From Verticillium longisporum (Eukaryota > Ascomycota > Sordariomycetes > Glomerellales > Plectosphaerellaceae), in NCBI GenBank assembly GCA_019188255.1, contig JAETXT010000013.1:1736001-1800000 (forward strand): a DNA stretch of 64,000 bases. Reading direction: 5' to 3'. Every line of letters begins with the position of its first letter. Within the stretch, counting starts at the first letter, position 1. The notes beneath the pieces were generated by a model that made no database searches, had not been told where the DNA came from, and worked only from the letters and a program-made list of their open reading frames with translations. Shown here one piece after another: positions 11,902-23,088 of this stretch. The position numbers were made by a program, and so were the translations under genes.

Positions 11902-13839
11902 ATGTCCAAGGTTATTCGCAGCGTCAAGAACGTCACCAAGGGGTACTCCAGCGCCCAGGTGAAGGTTCGAGAAGGTTTGTGCCTCGTCCTCTGTCGCGCC
12001 GTCTCGCCACTCTTGTACTAACGGTCACCGCTTCCAGCGACGAGCAATGACCCATGGGGTCCCACGGGGACGCAGATGAGCGAAATTGCCCAGCTGACCT
12101 TTGCATCGTACGTGTGCAAGCGCCGCAGCGCATGCGCGACCGCTGGGGTACCTGGCTGACCATACAATACAGATCCAATGAGTTCTACGAGATCATGGAC
12201 ATGCTCGACAAGCGCATGAACGACAAGGGCAAGAACTGGAGGCACGTGCTCAAGGCCCTCAAGGTCCTCGATTACTGCTTGCACGAGGGCTCCGAACTCG
12301 TCGTGACGTGGGCCCGCGAGAGTATCTACATTATCAAGACGCTGCGCGAATTCCAGTACATCGACGATGACGGCAGGGACGTGGGTCAGAATGGTACACG
12401 TGGAAAATCCTGCGCTCCAGCGCATCCCCTTATGCTAACATTGGGCCACATTTGCTAACGTTCTGGCTAGTCCGCGTCGCCGCGAAGGAGCTTACATCCC
12501 TCGTCCTCGACGAAGAGAGACTGCGCGCCGAGCGCAGCGACCGAAAGTCGTGGAAGTCCCGCGTGACTGGCCTCGAAGAATACGCGCCTCAGCAAGCTGG
12601 ACCCTCGCACAGGGGAGGAAGAGAGCCCCGAGCGCGCCGCGACGACGAGGACGACGCCGAGTACAGGCTCGCTATTGAGGCCAGCAAGTACCAGCAGGAG
12701 GAGGACCGCAAGAGGCGTAACCAGGGCCAAGAGACGTCGATGCCGATGATCTGGCCAAGGCCAGCAAGCTCAGCCAGGAGGAGGAGCAGCGGAGCCGACG
12801 GGAGCGCGAGCAGAGCATCGCGATATCCGTCTTTGACGACACACCCACGCAAAGCACTCAGCAGTCACAGCCCGCCCAACCACAGTTCACCGGCTTCAAC
12901 CAGGGCTATCAGCGGGGCAGCGCAGTCGCCTTCTTCGCCAACCCCATTGACCAGAACGCGCAGCAGCCGCAGCCCACCGGCTATCTCGGCAACCATTATA
13001 CTGGCTTTCCGCAACAGCAGCAGCAGACGGGCTTCCAGAACGGCTATGGTGGATATGGCATGCAGCCCCAGATGACCTCGTTGGATCCGTTCGGCCACCA
13101 CCAGCAGCAGCAGCAGCAGCCTACCGGCATGCCAGCATTCCAGCCTCAGCCCACAGGATTTAACCCTTACCAGCAACAGCAGCAGCAGCAGACACAGTCG
13201 CCTGCGGCGCAAGACCCGTTCCCTCAAGCTGGTAGCAACAACCCCTGGGCGACGAACAACAACCAGCAGTCGCAATCGCCCTTGCGCGCGATGCAGACAG
13301 GCTCAAACAACCCCTTTGCGCCAGCGGCCACGGGCGGATCGTCCGCATTCGGCCGACCGCAGACCCAGAAGATCCCGTCCATGCCGGCACTCGGAAGCTT
13401 GCCGGAGCAGAAGACGCTGTCAACCTTCAACAACCAGCCGAACACCAGCTTCAGTCAGCCAACAAGCTCCTTTGGCACGCCGCAGAAGGAGCTCAACGAG
13501 CACGAGGCAAAACTCAATGCACTCCTTGCGAGCGGCGACGGCATGGACACGTACGGCAACACGGGCCAGCTGCGTATCCCGGCCCAGCACACGGCGCCAG
13601 GTACGTTTGTCAACAGTGCCGGTTCGGGGGCGCAGCGCCTGACGGCGGACGCCACGGGCAGCAACCCGTTCCTGCGGACCCAGTTCACGGGTATGCCGAA
13701 CACGACATACGGAGGCAACCAGCTGCAGGTGTCACAAACGGGCGCTCCCGGCCTGGGTGGACAGGGAAACAACAACCCCTTTGCCGGAACGCAGCCACAG
13801 CAAAGACCCAACCAGAACCAGGATCTTATTCAGTTCTAG
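11902..13839 (+). CDS. ent1: Epsin (ENTH domain endocytic adaptor, Ent1/2), frame broken once
   Basis: Epsins bind PI(4,5)P2 through the ENTH domain and link ubiquitinated cargo to clathrin during endocytosis. Four exons are supported: 11902-11974, 12038-12107, 12173-12393 and 12471-13839. They give MSKVIRSVKNVTKGYSSAQV, then ATSNDPWGPTGTQMSEIA, FYEIMDMLDKRM and KVLDYCLHEGSELVV, the core ENTH helices. A ubiquitin-interacting motif (EYRLAIEASKY) follows, and a second related one (DDLAKASKLSQEE) lies after the break. The tail is rich in Q, P and N, with NPF motifs for EH-domain partners (NPFAP, NPFLR, NPFAG) and a C-terminal clathrin box DLIQF. At about 12736-12738 (ACGTCGATG) one base is missing: the frame reads off into a nonsense-rich tail, whereas one added base gives ETS-DADDLAKAS and continues without stops to 13839. 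The repaired length is 577 residues. Ent1 versus Ent2 cannot be distinguished here. Confidence 0.92.
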
Positions 13840-14392
13840 GCGGGGCAGGAGGAAGAGAAGGCAGGCAATTGGGGAAGAGAGGGAGGGGGGAGGAAGGCCC
13901 TGCACAGTTGATTTCCTACACCGGTTCTCGAACAGACAAAGCCGGTAATAGGCGTTTCATGTTCAATACTTTTCTGATCACCACCCTAGTTAATCGGGGT
14001 CTTGCATCTTGATCTTCTCCCTACGCAGTGTTTGTTCTGGCAGCAGCAGCTCGGGGAGTTGAGCTGAGGGCTGCTGAAGGAGGACGACAGGAAGGCAGGC
14101 TTGAAAGCTGTTCACCAGAGACAGAGGGGGGGCCCGAGACAATTGTCGGAGTGGCGGCCATAGACTAATTGAGATGAATGTAGGAACGGGTCAGTGGACT
14201 GCTTGCTTCTTGTGTGTGCGTATGTATGTGTGTGACACACGGAGCGTGGCCAGCTGCAGGAACATGATGATTGTCTTGCTGATGGCCGAATGAGGAGACT
14301 TGGACCGATAGCAAGCACGAGGCACAGAGAGAGAGAGGGAATGAATGCTGCTGTGTCATGTAAGGTCCACTCTGATGACTGCCTACCTATCC

Positions 14393-14608
14393 ACTCGAGC
14401 CATCCCTTTAGGCCCGAGAACGGTCTCAAGTACTTTGGAGCCAAGGAGCCGGCTCGACCGCCTACTTAAAAGATTCTTATCTGATATAGTGCTATCAAGC
14501 GATATCACATAACTGGTCCAGAAGCTGAATTCTGCCATCATATCTGGAGCGCCCAGTACGTACCGTTGTACCTGAGGTCGTTCTCGGGCCTAAAGGGATG
14601 ACCTGAGT
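14393..14608. repeat. Inverted repeat with 39-nt arms, possible small mobile element
   Basis: The left arm (14393-14431) and right arm (14570-14608) are inverted copies. They share a perfect 22-bp core containing CCTTTAGGCCCGAGAACG, with six mismatches elsewhere, all transitions. The arms surround 138 bases of non-coding sequence. The pairing extends weakly outward through CTACCT/AGGTAG. No clear target duplication is seen, so it is called only as an inverted repeat. Confidence 0.75.
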
Positions 14609-15185
14609 AAGGTAGACTGAAGCAGTATCACAATCATAACAATAGTCATCCAAGCATGGAAGCGCAAGGCATACAGCAGATTGGATCATCTGTATACCTG
14701 CCTACTTTAGGTAGGTAGTCTTAATTCGCTGCTCATGAAATCTCGTGACCTGCTACTGCTGCTACCTCTTGTTGGTCCCTCTGAGGGAAAGGACCTTTCC
14801 TGGAGGCGACTGCCTCGAGGGATCGAGCTCTGCAATTGGCCCACTAACCAGAGGCCCTGTGGCGCCGTCCTCAGGCAGCAAAGCTCTGAAAGCTACAACC
14901 AGTTTGGAGCCACGCGATTGGTCACTTGCGCAGCACGACGAGTAAGAGCAGGAGCGAAGCGTCCCAAGGCACCTTCCGAGCCTACCTAATCACAAAAGTC
15001 GCGAACCTGGTCTGCTGCCTCTACACCTCTCCAACCACCAGCCCAGCAGCTCCCTCTCTCCCCCCATCCACCACATAACCCAGGGAGCCGACTGCGAGGC
15101 GAGAGATGCCACCAGGTCCACCCTACCTTTTGTCGCACGTCCCGCCTGGTTTTAATATTCCCCCCCTCCCTGCTGTGAGTCGACC

Positions 15186-15219
15186 TTTTTTTTTTCCCTC
15201 TCTTTCTCTCTCTCTCTGC
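15186..15219 (+). repeat. T10 plus CT-rich tract in the nucleoporin leader
   Basis: A T run followed by (CT)n-type sequence about 470 bases before the ATG at 15686. Such pyrimidine tracts are common in fungal promoters and leaders; no specific function is claimed. Confidence 0.5.
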
Positions 15220-15685
15220 CGACGAGACAAAACACTTTCGAAAACGAGCCTGCATTCCCTTCCACCACGTCGCGTCCCAAATCTTCATCGGCGCATCCCT
15301 GACCAGCTTTCAATCCCCAGTCTCCCATTTCTTCCTTTGTCTCTCGCCACAGAGTAAGGGCCCAATTCGACCGAGTTCGCTCTCCGCGTCGTCTCACCTT
15401 TCGCGCCTGTCCTGAAACCTCAGTCGACACTTCTTGCGTCCGCGCCTTTTCTGTCATCGCCGTCCATCGCGAACCTCTTCTGGCGACTTCTCGCCTCATC
15501 GAGTATCCATCCTCGCCAGCCTCGTCGCCCATCGACCACACATGCAGAACTCGTCATAGCGACGACCCTCACCCATCTATCTTCCGCCCTTGCGCTCGCG
15601 GCAAAGGGACGAAACGCACAAACATTGGCGCTGCCCGGCTCCCCTCCCAACATAAATAGGCTTCGGCTCACAGAGCTTGCCCACC

Positions 15686-18600
15686 ATGTCGGGCTTTGGC
15701 AGCGGCAGCTTTGGCGGCTTCGGTCAGAACAACAACAATACTCAACAGACGACCTTTGGAGGCTTCGGCTCGACCAACAACAACACGAACACCGGTGCGT
15801 CCTATCGCGGCTTTGCTTCCTGCGGTCTCCCTGGCCTCGTGGCTCTGTTTTGGAATGCTAACGCCTTGATGCCCACAGGATTCGGAGCGACCAATAATAC
15901 CGCTACCGCCTTTGGGTCCAATACAAACACCGGAGGTGGCCTTTTTGGCAACAACAGCAACACGAGTGGAGGCTTTGGCGCCACCTCTTCGGGTAGGTTT
16001 TGTCTTTCGCGACGCAGTCCCCTCAAGGTCCCCTTAAGGTCCCCTTTCCCACCTCTTGCTAACAAAGCGAAAACAGGTTTCGGTGCCAACAACACCAACA
16101 GCGCCTTTGGCGCGAAACCTGCCGGTGCCTTTGGAACGACGGCCTCGAGCTCTGGCACTGGCCTGTTCGGCTCCGGCAACAACGCTTCGACCGGCACAAC
16201 CTCCTTCGGCGGTTTCGGCAGCAACAACACGACCGCCAACACCGGAACATCTACGGGCTTCGGAGCCACCGGCGGCGGCATGTTCGGCGGCGGCACCACC
16301 AACAACAACACAGGCACGGGGTCTCTGTTCGGTGGTGGCAATACGTCCGGCACGACAGGTTTTGGTGGTTTCGGCGCGACCAACAACCCAGGCATCGGTG
16401 GTAATGCCAGCGACCCGCCTGGCACCAACACGACGCCCTTCCAGGCATACCAGGAGAAGGAAACCACGGGCACTGGCAACCAGTCCAACTCGTTCCAGAA
16501 CATCTTGTTTCAGGACCCCTACAAGAAGTGGTCGGCTGAAGAACTGAGGCTCACGGATTACGCCCAGGGCCGCCGCTACGGCAACGCCAGTGGAACGGGA
16601 GCGTTTGGTGTCTCCAACTTTGGCGGCACCGGCGGGTTTGGCGCCACTAACAACACCACCCAGCAACCGACCGGCTTCGGCTCGACACCCTCGGCCGGCA
16701 GCAACCTTTTCGGAGGTGGTGGCGCCAACACCACGTCGGCTTTCGGTAGCGGTTCAACAGGCACTTTTGGTAGCACCAACACGGGTGGCGGTCTCTTCGG
16801 AGCGACGAACAAGCCTGCTGCGACTGGTGGTCTGTTTGGTGGCGGTGCCGCGCAGCCTGCTGCGACGGGTGGTCTTTTCGGCGGCTCGGGCACTGCCAGC
16901 ACTGGATTCGGCTCCAACACGAACACGGCGACCAGCGGTTTTGGATCCAACACAGCCAACACCGGCGGCGGACTGTTCGGTTCCACGGCCAACAACAACC
17001 AAGCCAAACCTGGAGGCTTCAGCTTCGGCAACACGGCCACGGCACCAACCAACACTGGTTTCGGCGCCGGCAACACGGGATCGGCCTTTGGTTCTAACAA
17101 CACCCCCGCCAACACGACGGGCGGTGGTCTGTTTGGCGGAGGCAACACTGGCACTACGGGTGGCGGCCTGTTCGGCGGAGGAGCCAACAACCAGCAGCAA
17201 CAAAGTGCCAGCACCGGCTTCGGAGGCGGCACTGGCTTCGGCGCTCAGACCCAGCAGTCTGGCGGCTCTCTGTTCGGCAACACTAACCAGCAGAAGCCTG
17301 CAGGCGGCCTCTTTGGCGGTGGTGCCGCCACGAACACTGGCGGTGGACTCTTTGGCAATGCCGGCGGAAACACGACCTCCGGTTTTGGTGCCACGAACAC
17401 CGCCGCTGGGGGTGGTGGGCTCTTCGGTGCCCAAAAGCCTGCCACTGGCGGCACCGGGCTCTTTGGATCAGCACAGCCGGCCCAGAACACAGCGACAACT
17501 GGAGGTACTGGTCTGTTCGGCGGGCTTGGTGGAAACACGCAAAACCAGCAGACCGGCCAGGGCGGCTTGTTTGGAGGCGGCGCGCAAAACCAGGCGAAAC
17601 CCAGCCTGTTCGGCACATCTCAGTCTACTGGCGGGGGCCTTTTTGGCTCGCAGAACAACCAGCAGCAGTCATCACTCTTCAACAGCGGCCAGCAGCAGCA
17701 GCAAGGCTCCCTGCTCGGCGGCTCCCTCTTGGGCAACTCGCAGAACAACAACGCGCCTGCGCAGCAGTCCCTGACGGCTAGCATCTCAGACCTGTCTGCT
17801 TATGGCACGCCCGCCCTCTTCTCCAACCTCAACGGCAACGAGGTGGCCAACCCGGGCCCCCTCGCGACTCCTCTCTCCAGTAAGACCAAGACGCGCCGGA
17901 GCTCGATCCTGCCCATGTACAAGCTGAACCCAGCGTCCTCCACCCGCTTTGTTACCCCTCAGAAGCGGGGCTTTGGCTTTCGTACAGCACCTACGGCAGC
18001 CCGAGTGGCAGCCCCTCTAGCGTGACCAGCACCCCTGGTAGCATGAACCGCAGCATGCTGGGCTCGAGTCTGAGTCGCGGACTGAGCAAGAGTGTGTCTT
18101 CGAGCAGCCTGCGCAAGAGCTTCACGGCCGAAGATAGCATCCTCGCGCCTGGCGCCTTCTCTGCCAGCTCTGGTCCCCGATACTACGGCAACACGGGCAG
18201 TGTTCGCAAACTTGTTATCAACAAGGACATGCGCAGTGACCTCTTCGCCACGCCTACCAAGGAGAAGCCCGCTCTGGACAGCATCAATGGCTCCCGCAAG
18301 CTCTCGAAGCGCGTCAGCTTCGACACAAGCACAATGGATGCCAGTGAAGACGGCGACCACGATGTCGCCACTCCCCGCAACGCCCCGACCATCAGCAACG
18401 ACCTTGACGCCAGGTCTACCAATGGCACCAAGGCGACTGCCGCGAGCTCCCCTGCCGATGTCGACTCGTCGAAGGGCAAGGAGCTGGCCATCGTTCACGA
18501 GGAGGATGCCTACGCGCAGACGCCCCAGGTTGCCACCGAGGGCTCGGACAAGGTGCCCGGCATGTACTGGATGAGCCCTAAGCAGGATGTCATCTCGTCG

Positions 18601-21600
18601 ATGAACCGCATGCAGCGCCAAAAGGTGGCCAACTTCACGGTCGGCAGGGACAATGTTGGTTATGTGTCATTCAAGGTTCCTGTTGATCTGACCAGCATTG
18701 ATCTCGACGAGATCTTCGGCGGCATCGTCGTGCTCGAGACCCGTTCGGCTACGGTCTACCCCAACGCGGCCAAGAAGCCCCCTGTTGGCAAGGGCCTCAA
18801 CGTTCCCGCCACCATCTCTCTGGATCAGTCCTGGCCACGCGGTCGCGACAAGCGGCCAACTATTGACCAGAAGCGCCTGAACAAGCACATTGAGCGTCTC
18901 AAGAAGATCCCCGACACCACCTTTGTCGACTACAACAGCGAGACGGGCGTCTGGAAGTTTTCGGTTGAGCACTTCACGACCTACGGCCTCGACTACGATG
19001 AGGACGAGACTGACGCTGACCTCGTGTCTGGCGAACAGAGCCAGCAGCAGCAGGCTCCTGCCGTTGCCACTGTTGCCGAGCACTCCAGCTCCTCCGATGA
19101 CCTGGTCAACCCGGGTGAGGACGACACGTTTGACTTTCGGAGGAAACGACGTGCTCTTCCCGGCGCGTTCGACCAACGCGAAGGGCGGCTCGAAGACGAC
19201 GAGGACGATGACGTCCTCCGCTCTACCACCAACCAGAGCCAGCCTTTTTTTGGGTATAGCTCCGCGGGTTCAACGTCCAAGGCCCTCGTCCTCATGCCCG
19301 AGGATGGCATGGCCATCGATCAGGACGACGAATATGACATGTACGAGAATGAAGATGGAACGGGTCCTTCTCTCGAACAGCATCTCGCCGCGGAGCAACA
19401 AACCGACTCGTCAGATGATCCTGGCTCCCCGATCATCGAAACCCCGGTGGCATCCTGCGCGCCCGCATGAGGGCTATCAAGGGATCCGCCACACCACTAC
19501 GACTACAAGTTGCGGATGGAGACGCATGGATGGACATGCTTCAGAAATCTGTCAGCCCCCAGAAGCGCGATCGTGCGCTTCTCAAGAACGATGCCGAGAA
19601 CGGCATGCGCTTTAGCGGCGAAAAGACTGAGCGCTCAGGCACGGCGAGCCGGGTTGTCTCCGATGGGCGAGGGTTCGCCACCAGTATTGACTTGATGAAC
19701 TCCCTCTTTGAGAAGACAAAGGCTCCTACTTCCAAGCCCTCCCCGGCGCCAATGGGATTTGTTCAGGTGAGCACTTATGCTTCTGCGTAACGTTTTGCGG
19801 CGCGACCCTTGAGTGAATGTGCGATGAGCGGGGTTTCGAGGTGCCCAGCATGTATTCAAATTTTGTGCATTAGACAAAATGATTGCTAAGATATTATCTC
19901 TCCTACCAGTGGCCCTATGAACGACAGAGGAAGACGTTTGGCGATCAATCCGATCTCAGTGAAGACGATCTCGCGTACCACAAGGCTGTGAAGCCCGGCT
20001 GGGGACCCGACGGCACGCTTGTCTTCCCTGCTGCGCCCTCGTCCCTGGCGAGAACGATGAAGCCGGCTAAAGGCGACATTCTATCCATACGCGCTCGTGT
20101 CCCGCAAGGTGCGGAGACGGGCGTTTGCCTGATGAAGTTTTCCAACGAGGTACGTCTTGCCCCCTGCATTGCGAGGCGCTCTGAGCAAGTTGCTGACGTC
20201 GAACAGTCCTCGGCCAAGGCCATTGACAACCAGATGCGCGCAACAAGCGTAGCCCTGGTCGACGGTGTCCCTACAGTGTCCCTTAATGCGGCCAGCCTGA
20301 AGAGCATCTTCCATTACAACGACCTGAGCAACCCAGCCAATGCCCACGAGAAGCTCGTTTGGGATCTCGCGAGCATCTTGTTTGACCGGGTGGTTCCATC
20401 CGCCGCAGCCACTGAAGAACAGCTACGCAAGAAACAGCTGTCTGGCTTCTGGGCCGACCTGGTCGACACGGCGACGAGTCGCGCAGTCGCACTGGCCAAG
20501 TCCAGCGAGGAGAAGGCGCTGACTTCCCTTGCAGGCCACCGGGTCCAGGAAGCTTGCAAGCTGCTCGTCGATGGCAAGGACTTCCGCCTGGCAACTCTTG
20601 TTGCTTTGATTGGGACCTCCAACCAGTCAAAGCGTGACATGCGCGCGCAGCTTGCCGAGTGGCAGGACAACAATGTCTTATCTGATTTCACAGACGCCAT
20701 CCGTGCCATTTATGAGGTTCTTTCTGGGAATGTCTGTGTGTGCGAGGGAAAGAAGGGCGTCCCCGTCGCGGACAGGATGGAGTCGTTTGTCATTGCTCGC
20801 CGATTCGGCCTGGACTGGAAGCAGTCATTTGGCCTGCGACTCTGGTACGCCATTGCCCGAGAGCAGAGCATTCCGGCAGCTGTGAAGAAGTTTGTCGACG
20901 ACGTCGCTCAGGATCGTGAGGATGTTCCGCACCCGTGGTACATTGAGCAGGGCTTTGATGCTCTCTGGGACGACCAGGACCGCCACCAGCGTGAGGATCT
21001 CCTCTGGGGTCTTCTCAAGCTCCATGCCGATGACGCGACCGACTTGGAGTCTATTCTTCGACCAGAGAACTCACAGCTTTCGCCTCTGGATAGTCGTCTC
21101 ACGTGGCAGCTTGGTCGTGCCCTTCCTGCAACTGGCAAGGTTTCTTTCGGTGTTGACGCATCTGAGAAGGCCGATGCCGCGACCCTGTCGTTTGCGGATC
21201 AGCTGGTCAACGAAGGTAACTGGGTCGAGGCCACTTTCGTTCTGCTACATCTCAGCAACCCCAAGACACGGGCCAAGGCGGTGCAGGAGCATCTTTCTCG
21301 ACACGCCGGCTCCATTGGCTCCGAAACCAGTGCCGACTTCAACACGCTCACCCAGACTTTCAAGATTCCCTCTGCGTGGGTTTGGGAGGCGCGTGCGCTG
21401 TACATGCGCAGCGTCAAGGCAGACCCAGTCAGCGAAGTCAAGTGTCTCCTCCAGGCCGAGTCGTACGAGGCGGCACACCGGGTTCTGTGTGACAAGGTGG
21501 CACCGACGGCTATTGTTGAGCGCGACTACGACGGTCTGGCGACTCTCTTAGCTTTCTTTGAGGGCCATGAAGAGTCTGTTTCCGGCTGGAGCCTCGGTGG

Positions 21601-21973
21601 TGAGATCTACCGGGCATTCCTGACACTCCACCGACAATTTGAGCGCCGGGAGCGTGTGCCTTCAGATGTGGTGGAGAAGCTTCTCAGCGGTCTGCCCGTG
21701 ATCCGCGAGACGGCAGAGAGCGGCGACATGATCAGCCAGGCAGCAGTTTCGGAGATGAGCAGCATCGTGGCCAAGGTGGTGATGGACGCAACCGAGCACG
21801 ATCAGGTAAGAGCTTACGGCCATAACTGTTTTGTACGGGCGAAGAAGCTAACGTCATTGCAGAACGGAGTGTCCCGAATTCTTGGACTGCCCTTGACTGA
21901 GGATGCGTATCTGCAACACTCGCTCCACCTTGGTCGCACCTACTACCAAGGCATCATGGCTGGGGCGAGATGA
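15686..21973 (+). CDS. nup145: Nup98-Nup96 precursor nucleoporin (Nup145/Nup189 type), frame broken twice
   Basis: This precursor is cut into a GLFG nucleoporin that forms the transport barrier and a Nup96/Nup145C scaffold of the Y-complex. Six exons: 15686-15794, 15879-15992, 16077-19766, 19910-20149, 20207-21805 and 21863-21973. FG/GLFG repeats fill the first ~700 residues, with a Gle2-binding segment near residues 193-240 (FQNILFQDPYKKWSAEELR). The autoproteolytic domain (PGMYWMSPKQDVISSMNRMQ) ends at VEHF-TTYG; cleavage is expected between Phe and Thr at 18975/18976. The Nup96 part starts around WPYERQRKTFGDQSDL and contains the helical KLVWDLASILFD region. Two single-base losses break the frame: TTT at 17978-17980 (a fourth T reads GFSYSTYGSP) and GG at 19449-19450 (a third G reads PVGILRARMRAIKG). 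With both filled the protein is 1954 residues. The ATG at 15686 is the first in context CCACCATGT. The gene is essential in yeasts, so undercalled bases are favoured over decay. Four of the five introns are multiples of three without stops. Confidence 0.95.
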
Positions 21974-22473
21974 ACGAGAAATAGGGGGAGGGGTTTCATA
22001 GGATTCGACTGTGCGACGAGGGTTGACGGGCTCGCGCAGGGGGCGATTTGTGGCATTTCGGAAACCCGAGGCAGCGGTGAGGCGTTGGATGGTCAAAAAG
22101 CTTTAAGAAGTACCTCCAGTGTGATATTAGTAGATAGCTGTAGAACGACCTGCTTGTCTTTCATCTCTGACTGTGTATCTGTGATGCCATGCATGTTGGG
22201 ATTGCGAGGTGTGGACCATGGCTACGCTGATCCAGACGCGGATTGGACCAATTTCTTTGAAGTTTTCTGAGTTCTGTTCCTGACAGAACTGACTATCACC
22301 ACTCGACCTCCTCCACAGATGCTCCTCCTCCATCACTGCACTGCCTCGACTACAACATGGTCCGATCATGACATACATCCACACAATACGCAAATCCTCG
22401 CCATAGCACATCACCAACAACGTACGACATCAGGCCAGCAACGTCACCACGCCAAAGAGGAAACTCCACAGCC
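21974..22473. other. Intergenic region between nucleoporin and SET genes
   Basis: About 500 bases; terminator of the nucleoporin gene and promoter of the SET gene. No further gene seen. Confidence 0.5.
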
Positions 22474-23088
22474 ATGGCGCCACCGCAGCTGCCCAAGAAC
22501 TGGCCACCCCACCTCCCCTACATCACCAGCCCCGCGTACAGCAAACAGCTCACACCTTCGCAGCGCGCTGCCCTCCGGCGGCAGCGGCCCGAGGACCCGG
22601 ACATCCCGGCCGCGCAGACGCCGACCATCAGCCCCCTCGTCAAGATCACGCCCATCGCCGAGGCCGCGCACCCGGCCTGCGGACAGAGCGGCCTCTTCAC
22701 GACGCGCGCCCTCAAGCCCGGCGCCTTTGTGCTCCTCTACCTCGGCACCGTCCACGGTGAAAGGCCGCCTGTCGGAGAGGGCGGGCAGGAAGACGAGGAG
22801 TCGGACTACGACCTCTGGCTCGACCGTGACGAGGGCGTCGCCGTCGACGCGGCGCGCGGCGGCAACGAGGCGCGCTTCGTCAATGACTACCGCGGCGTGG
22901 CGGCGCGGCCAAACGCCGAGTTTAGGGAGGTCTGGAGCCGCCGGTTCGGCGAGCGGTGCATGGGCGTCTTTGTCCTGCCGGCGCCGGGGCGGGGGCAGCC
23001 GGGGAAGGGCGGCGTGGGCAAGGGGCAGGAGCTCCTCGTGAGCTATGGAAAGGGGTTTTGGAATGCGCGGTCTGGGGGCGAGGGGTAG
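22474..23088 (+). CDS. Small SET-domain protein
   Basis: A single uninterrupted exon of 204 residues. After a proline-rich N-terminus, residues ~60-200 form a compact SET domain. It has GLFTTRALKPGAFVLLYLGT (the usual G-[FY]-x-RxL-x3-G-xFxxxYxG opening), a central ARFVNDYRG at the position of the RFxNHSC motif, and a closing GQELLVSYGKGFW that supplies the tyrosine of the active site. SET proteins methylate lysine on histones or other proteins; target unknown. No pre-SET or post-SET cysteine cluster is visible. The NHSC tetrad is changed to NDYR, so catalytic competence is uncertain, although Asn is retained. Coding GC is high. The start MAPPQLPKNWPPHLPYI is the first ATG, in context CAGCCATGG. 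Confidence 0.85.
   Translation: MAPPQLPKNWPPHLPYITSPAYSKQLTPSQRAALRRQRPEDPDIPAAQTPTISPLVKITPIAEAAHPACGQSGLFTTRALKPGAFVLLYLGTVHGERPPVGEGGQEDEESDYDLWLDRDEGVAVDAARGGNEARFVNDYRGVAARPNAEFREVWSRRFGERCMGVFVLPAPGRGQPGKGGVGKGQELLVSYGKGFWNARSGGEG

Larger units (their letters stand above)
13840..15685. other. Intergenic region with an inverted repeat and long CT-rich leader
   Basis: About 1.8 kb between epsin and the nucleoporin gene with no supported coding sequence. It contains the inverted repeat at 14393-14608 and a T/CT tract at 15186-15219 in the presumed nucleoporin leader. Confidence 0.5.
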
